Of a DNA stretch of 64,000 bases, positions 23,914-34,000 are shown in pieces. Both the position numbers and the translations under genes were made by a program. Each line of letters opens with the position of its first letter. Position 1 is the stretch's first letter. Under the pieces are notes generated by a model that was not told the DNA's origin, searched no databases, and saw only the letters and a list, made by a program, of their open reading frames with translations. The stretch covers positions 9,652,229 to 9,716,228 of the forward strand of contig NC_013131.1 of assembly GCF_000024025.1 (NCBI RefSeq), given 5' to 3'. Source of the stretch: Catenulispora acidiphila DSM 44928. Its GTDB lineage: Bacteria > Actinomycetota > Actinomycetes > Streptomycetales > Catenulisporaceae.

Positions 23914-24837
23914 TCAGGGATTACACGAAGTGTGGGGCTGGAAGCCGTCCGCGAAAGGCAGCGGCAGCGACACGCCGCCCACGATCGCGCCCAGCTGCGC
24001 GGCGGTGTACGGGAACGGGTTCGTCGGCTGGGTCTTGACGTTCGGAGCGGTCGAGCCGTCCAGGGCGCGGACGAGAATCTGCTGGCCGTTGCCCATGGTC
24101 CGGACCGCCTGCACCCGGTGCCCCCCGGCCGTCGCGCCGGTCTCGACCACGGAGTGGTCCGGCAGGGAGGTCCTCGTGAGCGGTCCCCAGTCTTGCGAGG
24201 CGCCGAACTGGTCCACGTTCTTCCCCGGGGCGAACACCTCGACCGACACATCCACGTACGGCGAGGTGGCATCTACGTGGCGGGGAAAAGGATCCTGGCC
24301 GGTGACCGTCCAGTCCATATTGAAGCCATAGGAAACCTGGAGCTTTGTCTTCTCAACGCACACCCCGGTGTTGGGCGCGAAGGCGTCCTCCTTGCCGACG
24401 CGCACCCCCGAGGGCGTGAGGTGCTTCCCACCCGGATCGAGCTTGCCGGCCACCTCGGCGAAGACCGCGGCGGCCAGCTTCCGCTCGGCGAGCGTCCGCT
24501 CGTCGTCCGTCAAAGGCTGCTTCGCAGTGTCCGTCGTCGTGAGCGCGGGCCGCGGACTCGTCGTCACCGACGCCCCCGGCGCCACCGCGGCCGTCCCGGA
24601 CCCGCCGCCTCCGGCGAACGCCGCCGCCGCGACCGCCACCACCGCGACCGATGCCGTGCTCCCCACGACCGCGGCCATCCGCCGGCGCCGCACCCGCCGC
24701 CGGCCCTCGGCCACCAGATCGTCGGCGGTGAACGCCAGCCGGGGGTAAGCCTGGACCGCGGTGCGCGCGAACAGCTCGCGGGTCTGCGAGCCGTCCTCCT
24801 CGGCGCCTTGGTCCGCACTGTCTTCGAACTCTGTCAT
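23914..24837 (-). CDS. Membrane protein encoded with SigE-family sigma factor (putative anti-sigma)
   Basis: 307 aa: cytoplasmic N-terminus (about 1-52, ending RRRVRRRR), one membrane helix (MAAVVGSTASVAVVAVAAAAF) and an extracellular domain with two Cys in FAPNTGVCVEK and PHTSCNP that could form a disulfide. No zinc-binding ZAS motif is visible. Its ATG overlaps the sigma gene stop by 1 nt (TGATG). Position and topology suggest a sensor or anti-sigma factor for that sigma, not proven by motif. Confidence 0.72.
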   Translation of the reverse strand: MTEFEDSADQGAEEDGSQTRELFARTAVQAYPRLAFTADDLVAEGRRRVRRRRMAAVVGSTASVAVVAVAAAAFAGGGGSGTAAVAPGASVTTSPRPALTTTDTAKQPLTDDERTLAERKLAAAVFAEVAGKLDPGGKHLTPSGVRVGKEDAFAPNTGVCVEKTKLQVSYGFNMDWTVTGQDPFPRHVDATSPYVDVSVEVFAPGKNVDQFGASQDWGPLTRTSLPDHSVVETGATAGGHRVQAVRTMGNGQQILVRALDGSTAPNVKTQPTNPFPYTAAQLGAIVGGVSLPLPFADGFQPHTSCNP

Positions 24838-25358
24838 CAGGACTCCTTCTCCGCGCGGCCCAGGGCCGTCGCCTGCTGGTCGAGGAGGATCCCGCGCAGG
24901 GTGGCCAGCCCTCGCGCGGTCTGTGAACGGACGGTGCCGGATGAGCAGCCGAGCAGATCCGCGGTCTGCTCGATGGACAGGTCCTCCCAGAACCGGAGGA
25001 CCAACGTGGCCCGTTGGCGCGGCGCCAGCTGCGCCAAGGCTTGGAGAACGGCGTCCCGCTCCCCGATGTCCGGGCCGTCCGGCGCCGGCGATTCCGGCAC
25101 CGCCGCCACCGAGCGCTCACGGCGCCAGCCGCGGCGCTTCTCGTCGATGACACAGCGCACCAGCACGCGGCGCACGTACGCGTCGCGGTTCTCGGCGCGC
25201 TCGACCCGGTGCCAGGCCACGTACAGCTTCAGCAAAGCCGTCTGCACCACGTCTTCGGCCTGATGGGCGTCGCCGCACATCAGGAACGCGGTGTGCCACA
25301 GCGCGTGGGAACGCGCTGTGACGTAGTTCTTGTACTCCGCTTCGGCAGAAGCTCGCAT
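24837..25358 (-). CDS. SigE-family RNA polymerase sigma-70 factor
   Basis: 173 aa. Region 2 (ALWHTAFLMCGDAHQAEDVVQTALLKLYVAW ... YVRRVLVRCVIDEKRR) and region 4 (LAPRQRATLVLRFWEDLSIEQTADLLGCSSGTVRSQTARGLATL) match the actinobacterial SigE-family (ECF-type) pattern. The start has a strong GGGGAGG 8 nt upstream. It is cotranscribed with the downstream membrane protein, its likely regulator. Unrelated to BldN beyond the fold. Confidence 0.92.
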   Translation of the reverse strand: MRASAEAEYKNYVTARSHALWHTAFLMCGDAHQAEDVVQTALLKLYVAWHRVERAENRDAYVRRVLVRCVIDEKRRGWRRERSVAAVPESPAPDGPDIGERDAVLQALAQLAPRQRATLVLRFWEDLSIEQTADLLGCSSGTVRSQTARGLATLRGILLDQQATALGRAEKES

Positions 25359-25412
25359 CGTCCGTCCTCCCCTTCTGGTGGTAGGACGGAGCGAGTCATC
25401 TCCGGCGCTGCA

Positions 25413-26219
25413 TCACGCCCCGGAAGCCAGCTCCCGCGACCGATCGCGCGCTGCCTCCAGCGCGGCGATCATCGCTGCGCGGACTCCGTGGTCCTCCATC
25501 GTGCGGATCGCGGAGATGGTGGTGCCGGCCGGGGAGGTGACCGCCTCGCGCAGCTTCACCGGGTGCTCGCCGGAGTCGCGCAGCATCACCGCGGCGCCGA
25601 TGGCGGCCTGGACGATCAGGTCGTGGGCGGCGGCGCGGGGCAGGCCGAGGAGGATGCCGGCGTCGGTCATCGCCTCGACGAGGTAGTAGAAGTACGCCGG
25701 GCCGGAGCCGGACAGCGCCGTGACCGCGTCCTGCTGGGCCTCCGGGACCCGGATCGTCTTGCCGACCGGGGAGAAGATCTCCTCGGTGCGGACCAGGTGC
25801 TCCTCGGTGGCCAGGGCGCCGGCCGAGATCGCGGACATCGCCTCGTCGACCAGGACCGGGGTGTTCGTCATGACGCGGACCACCGGGACGCCCTCGGCCA
25901 GCCGCGAGGCGATGAAGTGGGTGGTGATGCCCGCGGCGCCGGTGATGACCAGCTTGCCGGCCGGGACGTGCGGAGTCAGCTCCTCCAGCAGCGCGGCCAT
26001 GTCCTGCGGCTTGACCATCAGGATCAGCGTGTCCGCCTTGGTCGCCGCCACGGCGTTGCTGACCGCCTCGACGCCGTACGTGGCCTTCAGAGCCGCCGCG
26101 CGCTCCGGGCGCCGCGCCGTCACCACCACCTCGTCGGGGCGTTTGCCGGCCCGCAGCAGACCCGAGACCAGGGCCTCGCCGATCTTTCCGGTACCGAGGA
26201 CGGCGACGCGCTGGGTCAT
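25413..26219 (-). CDS. proC: Pyrroline-5-carboxylate reductase
   Basis: 268 aa from the ATG at 26219 (MTQRVAVLGTGKIGEALVSGLL). Catalyses the last step of proline synthesis, P5C to proline with NAD(P)H. N-terminal Rossmann GxGxxG, LMVKPQ, VRVMTNTPVLV and the C-terminal signature ALSGSGPAYFYYLVEAM ... REAVTSPAGTT are diagnostic. It lies 35 bp downstream of the proline dehydrogenase gene on the same strand, placing synthesis and breakdown side by side. Confidence 0.95.
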   Translation of the reverse strand: MTQRVAVLGTGKIGEALVSGLLRAGKRPDEVVVTARRPERAAALKATYGVEAVSNAVAATKADTLILMVKPQDMAALLEELTPHVPAGKLVITGAAGITTHFIASRLAEGVPVVRVMTNTPVLVDEAMSAISAGALATEEHLVRTEEIFSPVGKTIRVPEAQQDAVTALSGSGPAYFYYLVEAMTDAGILLGLPRAAAHDLIVQAAIGAAVMLRDSGEHPVKLREAVTSPAGTTISAIRTMEDHGVRAAMIAALEAARDRSRELASGA

Positions 26220-26254
26220 GGGGTCCGGTCTCCTCACATCAGCCGCAGGCTGAC

Positions 26255-27184
26255 TCAGTCTTTCGAGAGCAGCGACCGCGCGAAGAAGCCGAGATTCGCC
26301 GGGCGCTCCGCCAATCGTCGCATGAGGTAGCCGTACCACTCGCTTCCGTACGGCACGTACACCCGCATGCGTTCGCCGGCGGAGGCTAAGCGCTTCTGCT
26401 CGTGCGGCCGGACGCCGAAGAGCATCTGGAACTCATAGCTGCCGATGCCGCGGCCGTTGCGGACGGCCAGCGCGCCGCCTATCTCGATCAGCCGCGGGTC
26501 GTGGGTGGCCAGCATCGGGTAGCCCTCGCCGGCCATCAGAGTGCGCATGCAGCGGACGAAGGACAGGTCCACGTCCTGGGTCGTCTGGTACGCCACCGAT
26601 TCCGGCTCGCGGTAGGCGCCCTTGCACAGCCGCACCCGGGATCCCGGGGTCGCGAAGTCCTTGCAGTCCGCCTCGGTCCGGCGCAGGTACGCCTGCAGCA
26701 CGATGCCCGCCCACGGATAGTCCCGCCGCAGCTCGGCCACTATCTTCAGGGTCGAGTCGGTGGTGCTGTGGTCCTCCATGTCGAAGGTGACCGTCGTCCC
26801 GGCGCGCTGCGCGCCTTCACAGATCGCGTGCGCGTGCTCGAGGGCTATCTTCTCCCCGTCGCTGCTCAGCGACTGGCCGATGGCCGAGAGCTTCACCGAG
26901 ACCTCGGCGTGCGGGGTCAGCCCGGCCGCCGCCAGCCGCTCCAGCAGGAGCAGGTACGCCTCCTTGACCAGGATCGCCTGGTTGGCGTCGGTGGTGTCCT
27001 CGCCCAGATGGTCCAGTGTGGCCAGCAGGCCGTCCTCGATCAGGGCGTCGGCCACGGCGACCGCGTCGTCGGTGGCGGGACCGGCGACGTAGCGCTTCAC
27101 CACCTGGCGCGATCCAGGGGACCGCTCGACCAGGGCGCGAGTGCGATCACTGCCCGCCGCCGCCAGCAACGTCCGACGCAACAC
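26255..27184 (-). CDS. Proline dehydrogenase (PRODH)
   Basis: 309 aa from the GTG at 27184, which follows a strong GGAGGG. A FAD-dependent TIM barrel that oxidises proline to P5C. Recognisable motifs are VSVKLSAIGQ, TFDMEDHSTTDSTL, VLQAYLRRTEAD, RVRLCKGAYREP and YEFQMLFGVR, with the C-terminal RVYVPYGSEWYGYLMRRLAERP. It is the short, monofunctional actinobacterial form without the P5C dehydrogenase domain. Possibly co-transcribed with proC. Confidence 0.95.
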   Translation of the reverse strand: MLRRTLLAAAGSDRTRALVERSPGSRQVVKRYVAGPATDDAVAVADALIEDGLLATLDHLGEDTTDANQAILVKEAYLLLLERLAAAGLTPHAEVSVKLSAIGQSLSSDGEKIALEHAHAICEGAQRAGTTVTFDMEDHSTTDSTLKIVAELRRDYPWAGIVLQAYLRRTEADCKDFATPGSRVRLCKGAYREPESVAYQTTQDVDLSFVRCMRTLMAGEGYPMLATHDPRLIEIGGALAVRNGRGIGSYEFQMLFGVRPHEQKRLASAGERMRVYVPYGSEWYGYLMRRLAERPANLGFFARSLLSKD

Positions 27185-27323
27185 CGCAGACCCTCCTTGA
27201 CCGTGTGGACCCCAGCAGGCCAAGCCTAGGACCAGATCGGGCACGCGGCCGGATCGGTGAGCCGCGCGGGCGACGGCGTGCGCCCGGGGAGCGAACGGGC
27301 CCGCCGCGGTATCGGGTCCGCCG

Positions 27324-28088
27324 CTAGGGCCGGCTGACCACTCCGAGCCAGGTCGTGTACTCCTCGAGCACCATCCCGTCCGGGAAGTGCTTGAGCAGGA
27401 ACGCGCGCTCGTTGTCCAGGAAGGTTTCCAGCCGCTGCGGCGCGACGTCGCTGATGTACGACCGCGACATGACGTTGGTGATCCGCTGCTCCAGCGTGAC
27501 GCGCCGGGACCAGGACGTCTCGAAGACCCGCACCGGCAGGTGCGACCGCCGCATGCCGAGTTCCAGGCGCGTCTCCTGGTCCAACGCCGTGCTGTCGTTG
27601 CCGTAGTCGGGATCGCCGCCGATCAGTTCCCTGATGCGGTCGTTGTATCCCAGCCTCCATGGCGCGTCGACGGTCGGCATGTTCCAGAAGCAGGCCAGCG
27701 CCCCGCCGGGCTTGAGCACCCGCAGGACCTCCGGGACCGCCAGGTCCGGGTTCACCCAGTGCCAAGACTGCGCGAAAGTCACGAAGTCCACCGAGGCGTC
27801 CCGCAGCGGCAGCGCGTTGGCACTGCCCAGCACCGCGCCGACCCCCGGCGAGCCCGCGAGCAGCTGGCGCAGCATCGGTTCGGACAGGTCGACCGCGGTC
27901 ACCTGCGCGCCGCGCTCGCGCAGCTGCCGGGAGGAGATGCCGGTCCCGGCGCCGACGTCGGCGATCCGGGCGCCGGACAGCGCGCGCCCCGACAGCTCCT
28001 GCATCGCGTCGAAGATCTCGGCCGGATAGGTAGGGCGGGACTTGGCGTACGCGGACGCCAGCGTGTCGAACTTCGATGACTCGGCCAA
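27324..28088 (-). CDS. SAM-dependent methyltransferase (type 11)
   Basis: 254 aa. FDTLASAYAKSRPTYP leads into motif I (IADVGAGTGISSRQL), acidic VTAVDLSEPML, VLGSANALPLRDASVDFVTFAQSWHW and VLKPGGALACF, the standard class I methyltransferase order. The AxSWHWV variant is common in a family of small-molecule methyltransferases. Substrate unknown. It stands 99 bp after the TIM-barrel gene with a repeat between them. Confidence 0.88.
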   Translation of the reverse strand: MAESSKFDTLASAYAKSRPTYPAEIFDAMQELSGRALSGARIADVGAGTGISSRQLRERGAQVTAVDLSEPMLRQLLAGSPGVGAVLGSANALPLRDASVDFVTFAQSWHWVNPDLAVPEVLRVLKPGGALACFWNMPTVDAPWRLGYNDRIRELIGGDPDYGNDSTALDQETRLELGMRRSHLPVRVFETSWSRRVTLEQRITNVMSRSYISDVAPQRLETFLDNERAFLLKHFPDGMVLEEYTTWLGVVSRP

Positions 28089-28163
28089 CGCTGCTCCCCT
28101 GTGTGCTTGTGCTCATACCGCGTGCCCTCGCGTGCGTGCTCGGGCTCACGGCCGCTCGTCCCA

Positions 28164-28197
28164 CTCCGACTACTCCGGCTACTCCGACTACTCCGAG
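28164..28197 (-). repeat. 9-bp tandem repeat carrying serial stop codons
   Basis: CTCCGRCTA repeats three times plus a partial fourth. Read on the minus strand each unit holds an in-frame TAG (28188-28190, 28179-28181, 28170-28172), the first being the stop of the TIM-barrel gene. Confidence 0.75.
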
Positions 28198-29105
28198 ACC
28201 GGCAAAGCGCGCTGCTCGGCTTCGTCGTGCACGCGGGCCAGCGCGCGCCGGGCGAAGACCAGGGATTCGCGGAGGTCTTCCTCGCGCTGCAGATCGGTCT
28301 CCGCGCGCCGGGTACTCACCTCCAGCACGACGGCGCCGGCGAGCCCGCGGCGCGCGATCCGTTCCAGGACCTCCTGGCACGGCTGCGAGCCGCGGCCGGG
28401 GACCAGGTGCTCGTCCTTGTTCTGCCCGCTGCCGTCGGCCAGGTGCAGGTGGACGAGCTTGTCGCCCATGCGGTCGTACATCGCCAGCGCGTCGTTGCGC
28501 GCGGTGGCGGTGTGCGACAGGTCCAGGACGTAGTGCTCGTACCCCTTCTCCGTGGGGTCCCAGCCCGGGAAGTAGGCCTCGCCCTCGCGCTCCATGCGCG
28601 GCACCTTGATCCGCGGGATGCGCCCGAAGATGTCGGGGGTGGAGGCCCGCCACGGGTACATGTTCTCGACCGCGAACCGGACTTCCGACTCCTGATTCAG
28701 GCGTCTGATGCCCTCGGCGAACTCCTCGGCGTAGGGCTGCTGCCAACGGAACGGCGGGTGCACCACGACGACCTTGGCGCCGACCCGCTCGGCGGCCTCG
28801 CGGGACTTCTTCAGTTTCTCCCACGGATCCGAACCCCAGACCCGCTTGAGGTTCAGCCAGAACAGCGTCGGGGCGTGGATCGACAGCACGGGGACCTGGT
28901 ACTCCTCGACGTACTCCAGGATCTTGTCCGGGTACTGGCTCGCCGGGTCGACCGAGACCATCACCTCCACGCCGTCGTACCCCAGCCGGTTGGCCAGGTC
29001 GAAGGCGTAGCGGGTGGGCTCGGGGTAGACCGACGACGTCGACAGGCCCACTTTCGGCGTGGTGACCTGCTCCGTCGTCCCGGTGCTGTCGGTCCTGAAG
29101 GTCAC
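28188..29105 (-). CDS. Sugar phosphate isomerase/epimerase-like TIM-barrel protein
   Basis: 305 aa from the GTG at 29105. Xylose-isomerase-like TIM-barrel fold: VGLSTSSVYPEPTRYAFDLANRLGYDGVEVMV, LSIHAPTLFW, VVVHPPF, FAVENMYPW, LDLSHTATARND, LVHLHLADG and GAVVLEVSTR. Metal ligands (Glu in AVENMY, Asp in LDLSH, His in HLHLADG, Glu in VLEV) appear conserved. Substrate unknown. It starts 5 nt after the Ppx stop, so the two are co-transcribed. The stop lies in a 9-bp repeat. Confidence 0.85.
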   Translation of the reverse strand: MTFRTDSTGTTEQVTTPKVGLSTSSVYPEPTRYAFDLANRLGYDGVEVMVSVDPASQYPDKILEYVEEYQVPVLSIHAPTLFWLNLKRVWGSDPWEKLKKSREAAERVGAKVVVVHPPFRWQQPYAEEFAEGIRRLNQESEVRFAVENMYPWRASTPDIFGRIPRIKVPRMEREGEAYFPGWDPTEKGYEHYVLDLSHTATARNDALAMYDRMGDKLVHLHLADGSGQNKDEHLVPGRGSQPCQEVLERIARRGLAGAVVLEVSTRRAETDLQREEDLRESLVFARRALARVHDEAEQRALPVSE

Positions 29106-29110
29106 GCCGC

Positions 29111-30040
29111 TCAGCTTACAAGGGTGTCCAGCCGCCGGAGGATGACGCCTTCGCGCAGCGCCCACGGGCACAGGTCGGCGACCTCGACGTTGAACAGGTC
29201 GAACGCCGCGTCGGCGACGACCGCGCCGGCGAGCAGCTGCGCGGCCCGGCCCTCGGAGACCCCGGGGAGCCCGGCGCGTTGGGCCGTCGACATCTGCGCC
29301 AGCCGCGGTACCCACTCGGTCAGGTCCCGGGCGCGCAGCGAGCGCGGCGCGTACAGGCCCTGCGCCGAGGGCGCCGCGCCGGCGATGCGCGCGAGCTGCC
29401 GGAAGGTCTTGGAGGTGATCACCACGCGGTCCGGACGGCCGACGCGCGCCACGCGGGAGACGCCCTTGGCGATCTCGTGCCGCACGTACCGGCGCAGCTC
29501 CCGGAGTTCCTCCGGTCCGGGCGGGTCGCCCTTGAGGCGGTCGTGGGTCAGGCGCGAGGCGCCCAGCGGCAGCGACTCCATCACGTCGGGCAGCTCGTCC
29601 AGGCCCACCGCGATCTCCAGCGAACCGCCGCCGATGTCCAGTACCAGCAGCCGGCCGGCGGACCAGCCGAACCAGCGGCGCACGGCCAGGAATGTGAGCT
29701 TCGCCTCGTCCGGGCCCGGCAGCACCTCCAGCTCGACCCCGGTCTCCTCGCGGACCTTGGCCAGGACCTCGTCGCCGTTGGCGGCCTCGCGGACCGCGGA
29801 GGTCGCGAAGGCGAGCATCTCCTCGGCGCCCTTGTCCTCGGCGACCCGCAGGGCGTGCGCGACCACGTAGCACAGGCGCTCGATGCCGCTGGGGACGATC
29901 GCGCCCTGCTCGTCGGTGAGCTGGGACAGGTGCAGTTCGACCTTGTGCGAGAAGGCCGGAATGGGGTGGGCGCCGGCGTGTGCGTCCAGCAACAACAAGT
30001 GGACCGTGTTCGATCCGACGTCCAACACTCCGAGGCGCAT
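29111..30040 (-). CDS. Ppx/GppA family exopolyphosphatase / pppGpp phosphatase
   Basis: 309 aa from the ATG at 30040 ([19 protein letters not shown]). Actin-like ATPase fold: phosphate-1 loop [21 protein letters not shown], and phosphate-2 loop [14 protein letters not shown]. It hydrolyses polyphosphate or (p)ppGpp; which one cannot be told. It is the short actinobacterial form without a C-terminal HD domain. TAACGT 8 nt before the ATG suggests a leaderless transcript. Co-transcribed with the downstream TIM-barrel gene. Confidence 0.9.
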   Translation of the reverse strand: MRLGVLDVGSNTVHLLLLDAHAGAHPIPAFSHKVELHLSQLTDEQGAIVPSGIERLCYVVAHALRVAEDKGAEEMLAFATSAVREAANGDEVLAKVREETGVELEVLPGPDEAKLTFLAVRRWFGWSAGRLLVLDIGGGSLEIAVGLDELPDVMESLPLGASRLTHDRLKGDPPGPEELRELRRYVRHEIAKGVSRVARVGRPDRVVITSKTFRQLARIAGAAPSAQGLYAPRSLRARDLTEWVPRLAQMSTAQRAGLPGVSEGRAAQLLAGAVVADAAFDLFNVEVADLCPWALREGVILRRLDTLVS

Positions 30041-30100
30041 ATCGCGATACGTTACCCGCACCTCCCACGGCCGAGCGCGCCGACCGCATAGGCTTGCCCG

Positions 30101-30844
30101 GTGCCTGAAGTACCGCTCGACTTCCCCCGCGAATGGGTGGAGTTCAACGACCCCGACAACGCCGCCCAGCTCTACCGGGCCGATCTGACCTGGCTGTGCT
30201 CGCGCTGGACCTGTATCTGGGGCGCGGGCTGCGGCGGGATCCGCCCCGGCCGGGCCTCCGACGGCTGCTGCACCCTGGGTGCGCACTACTCGGACAAAGC
30301 CGACCGCAAGCGGGTCGAGAAGGCCTCCGAGCGGCTCACGGACGAGACCTGGCAGTTCCGCTCGGTCGGCCTGGAGCTCGGAATCACTCAGAAGGATGAG
30401 GACGGCGACAAGCAGACGCGGGTCGTCGAAGGCGCCTGCATCTTCCTGAACCGGCCGGGGTTCGCCGGCGGCGAGGGCTGTTCGCTGCACGCGCTGGCGC
30501 TGCGCGAGGACGTGCATCCGTTGACCACCAAGCCGGACGTCTGCTGGCAGCTGCCGGTGCGCCGCTCCTACGACCGCGTCGAGCGGCCCGACGGGACCGA
30601 GGTCCTGGTGGTCTCGATCGGCGAGTACGACCGGCGCGGCTGGGGCGGCGGCGGACACGACCTGAACTGGTGGTGCACCGGCGCCACCGAGGCGCACGTC
30701 GGGCGCGAGCCGGTGTACGTGTCCTACGGTCCGGAGCTGACCGAGATGATGGGCGAGAAGGCCTACGAGGTGCTGGTCGGGTTGTGCGAGGCGCGGGACG
30801 CCTCGCGGGTGCTGGTCGCGCCGCACCCGGCCGATCCGGCGTGA
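30101..30844 (+). CDS. Cys-rich YkgJ/DUF3109-like metal-cluster protein
   Basis: 247 aa from the GTG at 30101. The Cys pattern is C33-x4-C38-x5-C44-x11-CC(56,57), then [29 protein letters not shown] and NWWCTG. It resembles the zinc/iron-chelating YkgJ and DUF3109 families, in which clustered Cys bind a metal or Fe-S centre. Function unknown. TAGGCT 6 nt before the GTG suggests a leaderless mRNA. Divergent from ppx. Confidence 0.75.
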   Translation: MPEVPLDFPREWVEFNDPDNAAQLYRADLTWLCSRWTCIWGAGCGGIRPGRASDGCCTLGAHYSDKADRKRVEKASERLTDETWQFRSVGLELGITQKDEDGDKQTRVVEGACIFLNRPGFAGGEGCSLHALALREDVHPLTTKPDVCWQLPVRRSYDRVERPDGTEVLVVSIGEYDRRGWGGGGHDLNWWCTGATEAHVGREPVYVSYGPELTEMMGEKAYEVLVGLCEARDASRVLVAPHPADPA

Positions 30845-30868
30845 CACGCCTTGAATCAACGGTGATTC

Positions 30869-30912
30869 AGCACTGAAACAGCGCTAAAACAGCGCTGAAT
30901 CGGCGCTAAATC
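30869..30912. repeat. Four 11-bp tandem repeats
   Basis: Units AGCACTGAAAC, AGCGCTAAAAC, AGCGCTGAATC and GGCGCTAAATC follow without gaps. The period equals about one helical turn and three of the units contain the palindrome AGCGCT or GGCGCT. Noncoding, between convergent genes. Confidence 0.8.
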
Positions 30913-30972
30913 AGAGTATTGCCATGCGGAAATCAGGATTCTGAATTCCCCGAGATTTCCATAGCGGCAAAG

Positions 30973-31011
30973 GGAAGGCGCCCGACGGGCTGGGACCGTC
31001 GAGCGCCTTCC
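30973..31011. terminator. Convergent terminator
   Basis: GGAAGGCGC-CCGACGG pairs with CCGTCG-A-GCGCCTTCC, a stem of about 15 bp with one mismatch and a 7-nt loop. It sits 44 bp past the stop of the large sigma-fusion gene and 129 bp past the YkgJ-like gene. Confidence 0.75.
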
Positions 31012-31054
31012 GGAGCTCCGGCACGGCGGGTACCGGAGCGTTCGTGGGCCGCTT

Positions 31055-34000
31055 TCAGTGATGCGGCTTGGTGGACCCTGAGGGTCGCGGTGAGGGATCC
31101 GGGCCCTTGGAATGCCTCGGCGGATTCGGGGATTTCGAAGAGCTGGAAGAGCCCGAGGAGCCAGGACCGCTCGGCGAAACCGGACTGCGCGTGGGCCCGC
31201 TCCCGCTCTGGCCCGAGGGCATCGAGCTGGCCGAGCTGTGCGGCGCGCTCGGGCTGCTGACCGGACTGGTCGGCGTCCCGGACGGCGTGCTGCTGCTCGG
31301 CGGCGAGGACGGCGTGCTGGAGCCGCCGCCGGACGGGGAGCTGCTGGTCGGGCCGCCCGGACTGCTCGGCTTGCTCGGACCGCTCGGGCTGCCGCCGCCG
31401 GAACCGCCGCCGACACCGTTGATGGAGACCATCTGTCCGCTGGGGTCGAAGCGCACGTGCGCGGTCCACGGGCCCTTCGGCTCGCCCGCGGCGTCCACCA
31501 GGACGTGCAGCGAGGTCTGGGCGCCGCCGGCCAGCATGCCGGAGGTGGCGCTCGGGGTGAGCCAGGCGGCGTCGGGGGTCGCGGTCCAGCTGACCGGCGA
31601 GGTGCCGGAGTTCCAGAGCGTGACGACCACGTCGTGCGGGTTGTTCGAGCGCTGCGAGACGCTGATGTGCAGCTGCCCGCCGTCGCTCGGAGCCTGCGAG
31701 GGGTCGGTCTGCGAGGGCGGCGGGTCGATCGGGCCGTTGAACGGCAGCGTGTCCGTCGCGACGGGCGCCGCGGCCGACGTCGGCGTCGTCGGCGCCGTCG
31801 GCAGTTCCGCCGCGACCACCTGCGCGGTCACGGTGTCCTCGCCCGGCATCCCGCTCGCGCGCGCGCCGCCGGCGACCGGCAGTGCCGGTCCGGCGTCCGC
31901 GCTGGAACTGGGACGCGGGTAGTCCGGCGTCTGCGCGGAGTTGGCACCGGGATCCGGCGGCGAGAACAGCGTCTTGTTGCTGCCGGGCGAGGACGGCACG
32001 AAGAGCACGAACGCCGTCACCCCGGCCGCGCCGACCCCGCTGAGCACGGCGGAACTGGCGAGCGCGGACTTCACACCCGACTTCCGCCTCCGCGCGTCCT
32101 GCGCACCGCCGACGGGCCGCTGGAACACCCGCGCGTTGTCGCGCGGCGCCCGGCCGCCGGGCATCATCCCGAGCGGCATGACGGCGGTCGGCATGACCCC
32201 CGCCGGCGCGATCGGCGGCACCTGCGCGCCGGCATCCCCGGCCGCCACCGACGCCGCGACGGTCGCAGCAGCCTCATACGCGTCGCCGACCGGCGCGACA
32301 CCGCGCTGCGCGTCCTCGACGCCGCGCCGCCGGCCTTCGACAGCGGCGGCGACAGAGCTGCGGGGAACCGGTTTCCGGGTGCGGGTGGGAGTCGGGCGGA
32401 CAGGCCGGACGTCGTCGAAGACGCCGGGCCGGCGCTCGGTGCGGGCGGTGATCAGCGTGTCCTCGACGGAGGAGTTCCGCGCCGGACCGAAGGAGGCGAT
32501 GAGGTCTTCGGGGCGGAGAGCGCCGATGATTTCGGTCGGTTCGTCGCCAGTGGTGTCGGCGCCGCCGTGGGGCGCGCTCGTCGAGAGGTCTTTCCGCTCG
32601 CCCTCACGACCACGCTCGGCGCCCAGTTCCGCGAGCACATCCGCGGCGAGCGATCCCGCCGCCCGATTCCCGCGTTCGAGCCCTTCGCGGCGCGGCTCCG
32701 CAGCCGGGCCGCCGAGCAGGTCCTCGGCCAGTCCGCCGCGCTCGGCACCGAACTCCGCCGTCCTCGGGCTCCGTTCGACACCGGATTCCGCATTCCTCAA
32801 ATCCCGCGTGTCCCCGGTCGCCGCACCACCCCGCTGCGGCGTCCCGGAATCGCCCGCAAGCCCCCGGCGCGCGGCGATCGGGCCCTCGTCCAGCTCCGCC
32901 GAACCGCGGCGCAGCCACCGGCGCCGGTCGTTCCCGGCGGTCACAACAGCAGCATCGAAAGCACTTCTCTCGGGCATCGTGTTCGCCGGCTGCTTCGCGT
33001 CCGGAGACGCGGCAGCCGGGGTGCGTAATCGTTCCGGAACCGTGGCCACCTCGCCGGCGACCGCTTCGGCGGCGGCCGAGGAGACCCGGCCGGCCAGCAG
33101 GGCGCTCAGCCGCCTCGGACGGCGCTCCACCGGCATCGGCGCGGCGGCGCGGTGCGGGTGCTGCGGCCGCGCCGACGGCGGCCGCGTCGTCGCTATCGCC
33201 GGGAACCCGAAGGGGTCGAAGCGCGTCAGCCGGGTGGCGATCGCGTCCTTCTCCGCCGCCTTCTCCGGGGTGCTGTCCAGCAGGTCGCCCAGGACCCGCT
33301 CGCGCAGCTCCTTCGGCGCCGGGACGTGCGGCAGGATCGACGGAGCCTGCGGCGCCCCGAGCACCTTGTGCAGGTAGTACTGGCAGCGCGAGCAGGCGTC
33401 GACGTGTGTGACCAGCGGTTCGCGGCGCTGTGCGGTGAGCCGCCCGGACCAGCCCTCGGCCAGCGCGGCCAGGTCCGAGCAGTGCGCGCGGGAGGTGCGC
33501 AGCAGCGCCAGCGCCGCCAGCGAGCGCTCCAGCTCGTGCCAGGCCTGCGACAGGACCTCGAACGACTCCGCCGCCGGCTTGCCGAGCATCATCCCGACCG
33601 CGCGGCTCTCCATCCCGTGGCGGACCGAGAGCTCCAGCACCTCGCGGTGCGCCGCGCTCAGCCCGTCGGTGTCCGGCCAGTCCAGGGAGGCCAGCTCCGC
33701 CGAGAGCAGGGTGCGCTCCAGCCCGGCCATCGCCGCGTCCTTAGGCGCCGGGACCGGAGCCGAGGAGGCGGTCAGGCGCAGCCGCGGCAGCTTCCCGGCC
33801 CGGCAGTAGTGCCGCGTGATCGCGTACAGCCACGGCCGCAGCATCTCGGCGTCGCCGAGGTGCGCCACATGATGGTCGGCGGCGACGAAGGCACAGTAGA
33901 CCGCCGAGGCGGCGGCTTCGTGGTGGCGCAGGCCGCCGAGGGCGTAGGTGTGCAGACCGTCCGCGTAGGCGTCATAGGCCGCCGCGCGCCCCCAACTGTC

